Notes under the pieces: generated by a model | What the model saw: only the letters and a program-made list of their open reading frames with translations | What the model was told of the DNA's origin: nothing | Database searches by the model: none | From: Streptomyces tuirus | GTDB lineage: Bacteria; Actinomycetota; Actinomycetes; Streptomycetales; Streptomycetaceae | DNA: 64,000 nt | Direction: 5' to 3' | NCBI GenBank assembly: GCA_018195615.1 | Contig: JAGTPG010000001.1 | Location: 2,046,501 to 2,110,500 of the forward strand | Shown: piece by piece, positions 56,666 through 64,000 of the stretch | Position numbering within the stretch: the first letter of the stretch is position 1 | How the letters are laid out: each line of letters begins with the position of its first letter | Position numbers and translations under genes: made by a program

Positions 56666-58084
56666 TCAGCCCATCTCCTCCAGGGCCTTGCCCTTCGTCT
56701 CCTTGACGAACTTCAGGACGAACGGGATGGAGAGCGCGGCGAAGGCCGTGTAGATCACGTAGGTCACGGAGAGGTTCCAGTCGGCCAGCGACGGGAAGCT
56801 CGCGGTGATCGCCCAGTTGGCGATCCACTGCGCGGCGGCGGCCACGCCCAGCGCGGCGGCGCGGATCCGGTTGGGGAACATCTCGCCGAGCATGACCCAG
56901 ACGACCACACCCCAGGACAGGGCGAAGAAGAGGACGAAGACGTGCGCGGCGATCAGGGCGATCCAGCCCTGCGTGGCCGGCAGCTTGCCGTCGACCAGGT
57001 GGTACGAGAATGCCCAAGCCTCCAGCGCGAGGCCGACGACCATGCCGACCGAGCCGATGATCGCGAGCGGCCTGCGGCCGATGCGGTCGACGAAGATCAT
57101 CGCGATGACGGTGCCGACGATGTTGATGATCGACGTGGTGAAGGAGTAGAAGAACGAGTCCGTCGGGTCGACGCCGACCGACTGCCACAGCGTCGAGGAG
57201 TAGTAGAACGCGACGTTGATGCCCACGAACTGCTGGAAGACCGACAGGCCGATACCGATCCAGACGATCGGCTTGAAGAAGAAGCTGCCGCCGAGCAAGT
57301 CCTTGAAGCTGGACCTGTGCTCGCTCTTCATGGCGCCCTCGATCTCGGCGACACGGGCGTCCAGGTCGACGTCCTTGCCCTCGACCTCGGTGAGGATCTC
57401 GCGGGCGCGCTCGTGCTTGCCGACGGAGATGAGGAAGCGCGGGGACTCGGGGATGGCGAAGGAGAGCAGCCCGTACAGGACGGCCGGGACGACCATGACG
57501 CCGAGCATGACCTGCCAGGCCTCCAGGCCCATCAGCTTGCCGCGCTGGTCACCGTCGGCGGCGTTCAGCAGGCCCCAGTTGACCAGCTGCGAGACGGCGA
57601 TGCCGATGACGATCGCGGCCTGCTGGAAGGAGCCGAGCCGGCCGCGGTAGGCGGGCGGGGCGACCTCGGCGATGTAGGCCGGGCCGATCACGGAGGCCAT
57701 ACCGATGGCGAAGCCGCCGACGACGCGCCAGAAGGCGAGGTCCCACAGCGCGAAGGGGAGCGCGGAGCCGACGGCGCTGATCGTGAAGAGGGCCGCGGCG
57801 ATCTGCATGCACCGGATGCGGCCGATGCGGTCGGCTATGCGCCCGGCGGTCGCGGCGCCGATGGCGCAGCCGATGAGGGCGATGGCGATGACCTGGGCGA
57901 GGGCCGCGGAGCCGACGTCGTAGCGGTCACGGATGGCCTCGACGGCGCCGTTGATCACGGAACTGTCGTAGCCGAAGAGGAAACCGCCCATCGCGGCCGC
58001 CGCCGCGATGAAGATGACGTGCCCGAGATGATCGGGATGAGCCGTCCGGGCTCCTGACTTGGGTGCCTGCGCTGTGCTGGTCAC
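56666..58084 (-). CDS. glcP: Sugar porter (MFS) transporter, GlcP-like glucose permease
   Basis: This 472-residue sugar/H+ symporter has 12 membrane segments and sugar porter signatures: GGFLFGYDSSVINGAVEAI, RIADRIGRIRCMQIAAALF, RVVGGFAIGMASVIGPAYI, PESPRFLISVGK and the second-half DRIGRRPLAIIGS and SWGVVVWVMLGEMFP. It matches the glucose permease GlcP of S. coelicolor, which lies next to smc in that species. The GTG at 58084 follows GAGGAG. A promoter with TTGACT and TAGTCT lies about 95 to 120 bases upstream. Confidence 0.9.
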   Translation of the reverse strand: MTSTAQAPKSGARTAHPDHLGHVIFIAAAAAMGGFLFGYDSSVINGAVEAIRDRYDVGSAALAQVIAIALIGCAIGAATAGRIADRIGRIRCMQIAAALFTISAVGSALPFALWDLAFWRVVGGFAIGMASVIGPAYIAEVAPPAYRGRLGSFQQAAIVIGIAVSQLVNWGLLNAADGDQRGKLMGLEAWQVMLGVMVVPAVLYGLLSFAIPESPRFLISVGKHERAREILTEVEGKDVDLDARVAEIEGAMKSEHRSSFKDLLGGSFFFKPIVWIGIGLSVFQQFVGINVAFYYSSTLWQSVGVDPTDSFFYSFTTSIINIVGTVIAMIFVDRIGRRPLAIIGSVGMVVGLALEAWAFSYHLVDGKLPATQGWIALIAAHVFVLFFALSWGVVVWVMLGEMFPNRIRAAALGVAAAAQWIANWAITASFPSLADWNLSVTYVIYTAFAALSIPFVLKFVKETKGKALEEMG

Positions 58085-58176
58085 GTGTACTCCTCGGGCC
58101 ACCGGCAACGCTGCCGGAGGGGATCAGCCCTTCGAGGTGCCACCTGAGGTACCTGAAGGTGAAAGGAACGTTGCCG

Positions 58177-58204
58177 AGACTATGCCTTCAAGTTTCGAAG
58201 TCAA
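58177..58204 (-). promoter_or_regulatory. Promoter of glcP
   Basis: On the minus strand TTGACT (58199-58204) and TAGTCT (58177-58182) are separated by 16 bases. The spacer contains the imperfect palindrome CTTCGAA...CTTGAAG, which could bind a sugar-responsive repressor. The leader is about 90 bases. Confidence 0.5.
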
Positions 58205-58308
58205 TAGGTCAGCAGCTGTGAATCTGAGGCAGGACTGTGTCAGCGATGTGTTCAAGAGTTGAAGGCAGAGGCTGCTGCGCAGGTGAGACCGGTGTAGACC
58301 ACACGTGT

Positions 58309-61300
58309 CTAGCGGAGGCGCTGGCTGATGACCTTCGACACACCGTCACCCTGCATGGAGACGCCGTAGAGCGCGTCGGCGACCTCCATCGTGCGCTTCT
58401 GGTGGGTGATCACGATCAGCTGGGAGGCTTCCTGGAGCTCCTGCATGATCCGGATGAGCCGCTGGAGGTTGGTGTCGTCGAGGGCGGCCTCGACCTCGTC
58501 CATGACGTAGAACGGGCTGGGCCGCGCCTTGAAGATCGACACGAGCATCGCCACGGCGGTCAGCGACCGCTCCCCGCCGGAGAGCAGCGACAGCCGCTTC
58601 ACCTTCTTGCCCGGTGGCCGGGCCTCGACGTCCACGCCCGTGGTGAGCATGTTGTCGGGGTCGGTCAGGATCAGCCGTCCCTCACCACCCGGGAAAAGGC
58701 GTGAGAACACGCCCTCGAACTCCCGGGCCGTGTCCCGGTAGGCCTCGGTGAAGACCTGCTCGACGCGCTCGTCGACCTCCTTCACCACCTGGAGGAGGTC
58801 GGCCCGCGTCTTCTTCAGGTCCTCGAGCTGCTCGCTGAGGAACTGGTGGCGTTCCTCCAGCGCCGCGAACTCCTCCAGGGCGAGCGGGTTCACCTTGCCG
58901 AGCTGCTGGTAGGCACGCTCGGCGGACTTCAGCCGCTTCTCCTGCTCGGCCCGGACGAAGGGCTTCGGCCGGTTGCGCGGGTGTTCCGGGTCCTCCGGCA
59001 GCTCCTCGCCCTCGGCGGGGGCGAGGGCGGCACCAGCTGGTGCGGACCGTACTCCGCCACCAGCCCGGCCGGTTCCACACCCAGCTCCTCCAGCGCCTTG
59101 GTCTCCAGCTGCTCGATCCGCAGCCGCTTCTCGGCGCCGAGTACCTCGCCGCGGTGGACCGAATCCGTCAACTTGTCGAGTTCGGCCTTGAGATCGCGCC
59201 CCTCGGTGCGGGCACGGGCGAGTTCCTGCTCACGGCGGGCCTTGGCGGCCTCGGCGGCGGTGCGCTCCTCGTCGGCGCGGGCCAAGGAGACCTCGACGTG
59301 CGCGAGCAGCTGCCGGGCGCCCGAGCCGACGGCCTCGGCGACGGCGGCCTCGTGCCGCAGCCGGGCCCGCCGCTGCTCGGCACGCGCGCGTGCCTCGCGT
59401 TCCGCGCGGGCGGCCCGGTCGAGCGAGTCGGCCCGTCCGGCCAGGCCCTTGACCCGTTCCTCGTGCGTACGCGCCTGGAGGCGGGCCTCCATCTCGGTCT
59501 GCCGGGCGTTGGCACCGTCGGCGGCGAGCCGGTCCCGGACGGAGGTGTCGGGCTCCTCCTCGATCGGCATCTCCTCGGCGACGGCGAGCCGCTCGGCGAG
59601 TTCCTCGACCTCTTGGAGAGCCTTGTCGAGGGCCTCCTGGGCACGGGCCGCCGCGGCCGTGGACCGCTCGGCCTCCCCCGCCGCGCCCCGGGCCTGCCCG
59701 GCGAGCCGCCCGAGCTGCTGGGCGACGGAGGACTTCTCCCGGTCGGCGGCCCTGCGCCGCTCCCCCAGCTCCTCGACCAGTGCGGCGGTTTCCTTGCGCC
59801 GCTCTACGGCAGCGTGCTGGGCCTCGGTCAGCTCCTCGCAGCGGACGGCCAGCTCTTCCAGTTCGGCTGCGGCCTCGTCGACGGAGGCCTGTACTTCGAG
59901 GAGGCTGGGGGCGCCTGCGGAGCCGCCGTGGGCGAAGTGGGTGCCGAGGAGGTCGCCTTCGGCGGTGACGGCGGTGAGGTCGGGGTGGGTGTAGACGAGG
60001 TCTTCGGCGTCTTCCAGGGTGCTGACGACGACGATGCCGTGGAGCAGCCGTCGTACGGCCGGCATGAGGTCGGCGGGTCCGCGGACGAGGTCGGCGGCGA
60101 AGGTCCGTCCTTCGTCGGCGGGTGCGTCGTGGTTGTTCGCGCAGTTCCCCGCGCCCCTGGGGGCGGGAGCTCCTGCCAGGAGCAGAGTCGCTCTGCCTCC
60201 GTCCTGTTTGCGGAGGAGTCTGATCGCGTCGGCCGCTGACGCCGGGGTCGTCACCGCGATGGCGTCCGCAGCCGCCCCGAAAGCAGCCGCGAGGGCGACC
60301 TCGTGTCCGGGGGTCACCGTCAGGAGTTCCGCCGCCGGGCCGAGCAGGCCGGAGAGACGATCCTTCGCCGCCAGCAGTATCCCGGTGCCGTCCTTGCGGC
60401 GCAGGCCCAGCGACAGGGCCTCGTGGCGGGCCTGGGTCGCGGCGCGTTTGCGTTCCGCCGCCGTGGTCGCCTCGCGGGCTGCCGTGAGGGCGGCTTCGGC
60501 CTCGGTGAGCTGCTGTTTCGCCGCCTCGTGCTGTTCGGCGAGTTCCGCGTCGCCGGCGTCGAGGCCGTCGACCTCGGCCTTGAGGGCCTCGTACTCCTCC
60601 TGCGCGGCGACGGCCCGCTCCTGGGCCTCGTCGCGGGCTGCGGCCAGGCGTTCGATCTCGGCCTGTGCGGAGGCGGCGCGGGAGCGGGCCGCGTTGACCT
60701 GGCCGCTGAGCCGGGCCAGTCCCTCGCGGCGGTCGGCGATGGCACGGGCGGCGTCTTTGAGGCGGCGTTCTTCCTGGGCCAGTTCGCGCTCCAGCTCGGC
60801 GCGGTGGGCGACCGTGTCCTCCAGGGCCCGTTCGGCCGCCTCCAGGGCAGCCTCCAGCTCGGCTTCCTGCTCGCGGATGCGGGCGGCCTCGCGCTCCATG
60901 TCCTCGGGGTCGCGGCCGCGCCGCTCCTCGGGGGCGCGGACGTGGCGCTCTTCACCCGGGCGTCCGCCAGCGAGATCGTGCCGCGTACTCGCTCGGCGAG
61001 CTGGGAGAGCTCGTACCAGGTCTGCTGGGCGCGCTGGAGGCGCGGCGTGAGCTGCCGTACCTCGTCCTCCAGGAGGGCCTCACGCTGGAGCGCCTTGCGC
61101 AGCTCCTGCTCGGCGGTCTCCTTGCGCTCCTTCAGCGCGGCCTCGTCGGCGACCTCGGCCTTGAGGGCTTCCCGGAGCCGTACGAGGTCGTCGGCGAGGA
61201 GGCGCAGGCGGGCGTCGCGCAGGTCGGCCTGGATGACGGCGGCCCGTCGTGCCACCGCCGCCTGGCGGCCCAGCGGCTTCAGCTGGCGGCGCAGTTCGTC

Positions 61301-61885
61301 CGTCAGGTCCTGCACGCGCGCGAGGTTGGCCTGCATCGCGTCCAGCTTGCGCAGCGCCTTCTCCTTGCGCTTGCGGTGCTTGAGGACGCCGGCGGCCTCC
61401 TCGATGAAGGCGCGGCGGCCCATGGGGTCGGCGTGCAGCACGGAGTCGAGCTGGCCCTGTCCGACGATGACGTGCATCTCACGGCCGATGCCGGAGTCGG
61501 AGAGCAGCTCCTGGATGTCGAGGAGGCGGCAGGTGTCGCCGTTGATCTGGTACTCGCTGCCGCCGTTGCGGAACATGATCCGCGTGATGGTGACCTCGGC
61601 GTACTCGATGGGCAGGGCACCGTCGGAGTTGTCGATGGTCAGCGACACCTCGGCACGGCCGAGCGGCGGGCGGCCGGTGGTGCCGGCGAAGATGACGTCC
61701 TCCATCTTGCCGCCGCGCAGCGACTTGGCGCCCTGCTCGCCCATGACCCAGCTGAGGGCGTCGACGACGTTGGACTTGCCCGAGCCGTTCGGTCCGACGA
61801 CGCACGTGATCCCCGGTTCGAACCGGAGTGTGGTCGCCGAGGCGAACGACTTGAACCCTCGGAGGGTCAGGGCCTTGAGGTGCAC
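58309..61885 (-). CDS. smc: Chromosome segregation protein SMC (frameshifted, with a repeat in the hinge region)
   Basis: SMC forms the condensin ring with ScpA and ScpB. Repairing single missing bases at 60930-60934 and 59017-59021 gives about 1192 residues. Walker A (GPNGSGKS, residues 31-38), the Q-loop region, two long coiled-coil arms, a hinge, the signature [10 protein letters not shown] and Walker [14 protein letters not shown] are present. GTG 61885 starts [14 protein letters not shown]. The hinge contains an insertion, [20 protein letters not shown], made from a dispersed Streptomyces intergenic repeat. Frame loss in an essential-type chromosome gene is likely an error; the hinge repeat is not. 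Confidence 0.94.
60124..60165. repeat. Dispersed Streptomyces REP-like element inside smc
   Basis: The stretch containing TCGCGCAGTTCCCCGCGCCC, flanked by CGTGGTTGT and CTGGGGGCG, matches the very common Streptomyces intergenic repeat that reads GCGCGGGGAACTGCGCG on the other strand. It is in frame within the smc hinge. I see no other copy in this window. Confidence 0.75.
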
Positions 61886-62017
61886 GCCGCTGGACTCTAC
61901 CGCCCGGGTCCGTCCCACTCCATGAACCCACGGTTTCGCCGCTGAACGCGCAGGGCACACCAGACGTTAAAGACGGTGAAAGGATGCGCGGGCCAAGAAA
62001 AGGGCGGGGCAAGAAAG

Positions 62018-62040
62018 AAGGGACGCCAACGGCGTCCCTT
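62018..62040. terminator. Perfect hairpin downstream of the 62112-62315 gene
   Basis: AAGGGACGCC (62018-62027) and GGCGTCCCTT (62031-62040) form a perfect 10-bp stem with the three-base loop AAC. On the minus strand it follows the small coiled-coil protein gene by about 70 bases and lies about 130 bases before the smc start. Confidence 0.75.
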
Positions 62041-62111
62041 GCACTTCTGACAACTTAGCGGTTGTGACGGGCGGCCCAACCACTGCTGTGCTTTCGTGGA
62101 GCGTGCAGTGA

Positions 62112-62315
62112 TCAGGTGAGCGCAGGCTCCGCCTGGTGTGCGTCAACGCTCTCCATGATCCTGTCGTGAGAAGCGGCAGCCGTCAGCGCCTCGTTCTCGG
62201 CCTGGATCCGTACGAGCTCGGATTCCAGGTCCTGGACGCGCTGCTGGAGCCGTCGCATCTCGGCGAGGAGTCGAGGGTCGGAGCCGCCGACGTAACCGAG
62301 AAGCGCCTTTGCCAT
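62112..62315 (-). CDS. Conserved small coiled-coil protein
   Basis: This 67-residue protein starts MAKALLGYVGGSDPRLLAEM and continues as a single heptad-rich helix (RRLQQRVQDLESELVRIQAE) with a short acidic tail. GGAGG lies upstream of the ATG at good spacing. Similar proteins with a GYVGG N-terminus occur widely in actinobacteria with no known function, as I recall. It probably dimerises through the coil. It lies alone between acyP and smc, with a hairpin after it. Confidence 0.75.
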   Translation of the reverse strand: MAKALLGYVGGSDPRLLAEMRRLQQRVQDLESELVRIQAENEALTAAASHDRIMESVDAHQAEPALT

Positions 62316-62692
62316 GATGGATGGTCCTCCACAATGAGTGACCGACCGATGCGGTGTGGGTCGTGAGGGATTCGCACCCGCGGCTTGGCAGGGCCTTCAG
62401 TTGTGCTGCCGTTCAGCCATGCCAAACAGCTAAGGTGCGCGGGGCTTTCAGCGTCTCACCAAAAAGTTTGACGGTCAACACGATCACGCCCCGCATTGGG
62501 GGCAACCCGGGCGCAAGCGGCCAGGAACGGCGGCGCTGCGGCTTCTGCGGGGCCCTCGGGCGTGGCGATCATCCTTGCGTGTGCGGCGTGCCAAGGCAAG
62601 CGCTTCTTGGCAATCACCAGCAAGTTTCCGTCCGGGACGCCCGTCGGGGCCGGTCCGCGGACGACCCCGGGGGACGTCCGGCGGGTGCCGGA
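62316..62692. other. Gap between the small coiled-coil gene and acyP
   Basis: These 377 bases hold no supported protein gene. A T-arm-like sequence (GGGTGCGAATCCC on the minus strand, near 62366-62380) recalls a tRNA, but no cloverleaf can be drawn. Promoters for the small gene are expected near 62420-62460, where the sequence is less GC-rich. Confidence 0.45.
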
Positions 62693-62974
62693 TCAGCGGA
62701 TGGCGAAGCCCTCGTAGCCGCCGCGAGGTGTGTCCCAGATCTCGGTGACGCCGTCCACGCGGCCGGGCGTGTCGTCACCCTGGAGCCACTCCAGAAGGCC
62801 CTCGCAACACTCCCGCGCGCCCTCGGCGACCACCTGGACCCGTCCGTCGCCCAAATTGAGAGCAAAGCCACTCAGGCCGCCGATCTCCAGGGCCTTGGCT
62901 CGTGTGAACCAGCGGAAACCCACACCTTGGACACGTCCGCGCACCCAGGCGACCAGTCGCACATCCTCGCTCAT
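62693..62974 (-). CDS. acyP: Acylphosphatase
   Basis: This 93-residue enzyme hydrolyses acyl phosphates. The phosphate-binding loop [11 protein letters not shown] contains the catalytic Arg (residue 21), and the catalytic Asn is in [15 protein letters not shown] (residue 40). The length and ferredoxin-like order of strands are typical. ATG 62974 is preceded by only a weak purine stretch. Confidence 0.93.
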   Translation of the reverse strand: MSEDVRLVAWVRGRVQGVGFRWFTRAKALEIGGLSGFALNLGDGRVQVVAEGARECCEGLLEWLQGDDTPGRVDGVTEIWDTPRGGYEGFAIR

Positions 62975-63061
62975 GACTGCAACCTAACCGCACAAACTCT
63001 CTCCGGGCACTTCCTCCACTTGCGCCATGCGGTACCGTCCCCCCTCAACGAATCTCATATG

Positions 63062-63085
63062 AAACTCACACGATCGAGTGAGTTT
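63062..63085. promoter_or_regulatory. Inverted-repeat operator candidate upstream of the CAP gene
   Basis: AAACTCAC (63062-63069) and GTGAGTTT (63078-63085) are perfect inverted copies with an eight-base spacer (ACGATCGA), 50 bases before the ATG at 63135. The symmetry and position suggest a dimeric regulator site. Confidence 0.55.
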
Positions 63086-63134
63086 GGTGTTGATCTCGCG
63101 ACGAGTCGACCGCCAGGACGAGGAAGGCCAGGAC

Positions 63135-64000
63135 ATGGGACGCCACCGACGCTCCGCCGCCGGCCGCGCCGCCACGGGCCGCGCCACGGGGATCGCGCAG
63201 GCCGACGGTCACGCGGACGGCCACGACCCGCGGTACTCCACCGCGGGGACGACGGGCCGACGATGGGCATCGCGCCCTATTTGAACCCGGACGCGTACGC
63301 CGACACCTACGCGAAGAGCGAGGCCTACCTGTTCGGCGAGGGCTCAGCCGCAGGTGACCACGAGTACACCCTCGTCCCTCATCCCCGGACCGGTGACACG
63401 GCCGTCTTCGCCGGAGACGGCTTCGAGCCCGACGGCGGCGTCCGGCGCGGCGGCTCGCACCGCCGCCGCAAGAAGACCGCGAAGCCGATGCGCACCGGAC
63501 TGCTCGGTGTGTCCGCCGCTGTCGCCCTCGGCACGGTCGCGGTGGCCACGGGCGCGGTGCCCGGCCTCGACAACTACAAGCTCGGCGGCGACGGCGGCGG
63601 CGACAAGGTGCAGGCCGCGGACACGCCGACGAACTCCCCGAGCGAGCTGGGCGGCACCTCCGGCGACGCGGACGGCCGGGGCTCCACGCCCACGAGCCGG
63701 GACGCCGAGCGCTCGGTGTCGCCGTCGCCGTCCGCCTCGAAGTCGTCGGCCGCGCCGACGAAGACGCCGGAGAAGCCGGAGAAGACGCAGGAGAAGGCGC
63801 CGGAGAAGAAGAAGCCGGCGGCCACGCCCAGCGAGAAGCCGGAGAACACGCCCTCCCGGACGGCCACCCAGGCGCCGGAGAAGCCCAGCGCCCCCGCGGC
63901 CCTCTCCGAGGAGGCCGCGGCGGCGGCCCAGGTGCTCAAGCTCGTGAACGAGGAGCGGTCCAAGGTGGGCTGCAGCCCGGTCGCCGCGAACAGCGCACTG
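63135..64000 (+). CDS. CAP-domain (SCP/PR-1-like) protein, membrane-anchored (frameshifted, 3' partial)
   Basis: The gene starts MGRHRRSAAGRAATGRATGI; one base is missing near 63254-63258, after which the frame continues MGIAPYLNPDAYADTYAKSE to the end of the window. A membrane segment (LLGVSAAVALGTVAVATG) is followed by a Pro/Glu/Lys/Ser-rich linker of about 100 residues and then the start of a CAP domain (QVLKLVNEERSKVGCSPV). CAP proteins of Streptomyces are secreted or surface proteins of unknown biochemical role. The rest of the domain lies outside the window. Confidence 0.8.

Noticed and set aside
62340..62425. Possible tRNA gene on the minus strand
   Set aside because: A T-arm-like GGGTGCGAATCCC is present, but the T-stem mispairs and no acceptor or anticodon stem fits. 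It may be chance or a very decayed remnant.

Overview
The window is high-GC actinobacterial DNA, almost certainly from a Streptomyces chromosome. The evidence is whiG, nsdA, the four adjacent signal peptidase genes sipW-X-Y-Z, a glcP-type glucose permease beside smc, mycothiol-type enzymes, frequent GTG starts and leaderless promoters. The gene order from rlmN through frr-pyrH-tsf-rpsB, whiG, dprA, the sip cluster, rplS-trmD-rimM-khpA-rpsP, ffh, glnD-glnB-amtB, nsdA, ftsY, glcP and smc is the familiar core order of Streptomyces, read here in reverse.

Layout. 1-5761 (+): the distal end of a phage-tail-like contractile injection system (CIS): VgrG-like spike, gp25-like wedge, baseplate J, tail protein I, then a zinc-ribbon, single-pass membrane protein with a glycan-binding-like C-terminal domain that may be the CisA-type membrane partner. 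5834-9334: an aldehyde dehydrogenase divergent from an Lrp/AsnC regulator and a class III aminotransferase, a probable putrescine/GABA route. 9526-14398 (+): an unusual ABC ATPase/permease pair, a VOC protein, a LOG-family protein and an LAETG sortase substrate. 14458-20340 (-): a mycothiol-type enzyme, a thiamine-type ABC transporter under a TPP riboswitch, and rlmN. 20737-23295: a cytoplasmic subtilase with an 88-residue partner, a DUF6233 protein and a SRPBCC protein. 23535-28201 (-): cdsA, frr, pyrH, tsf, rpsB. 28474-34437: M23 protein, TetR regulator, whiG, dprA, a ComM-like ATPase, YraN and a DUF2469 protein. 34494-44808: Nudix, four signal peptidases, rplS, trmD, rimM, khpA, rpsP, a SprT-like protein, proS and a methyltransferase. 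44941-52614 (-): ffh, glnD, glnB, amtB (with a GlnR box) and nsdA. 53015-64000: a lone prim-pol protein, ftsY, an LLM oxidoreductase, glcP, smc, acyP and the start of a CAP-domain protein.

How the genes work together. CIS genes overlap by 1-4 bases and form one translationally coupled unit. The ribosome/secretion block combines translation factors (Tsf, Frr, S2, S16, L19), rRNA/tRNA modification (RimM, TrmD, RlmN) and protein export (Ffh, FtsY, signal peptidases). The amtB-glnB-glnD operon senses and imports ammonium.

Sequence quality. About fifteen genes, including essential ones (smc, ftsY, cdsA, trmD), carry apparent one-base deletions, mostly in short G or C runs. All go in the same direction. 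This looks like uncorrected sequencing error, so these genes are annotated as full-length loci with the break noted rather than as decayed pseudogenes.
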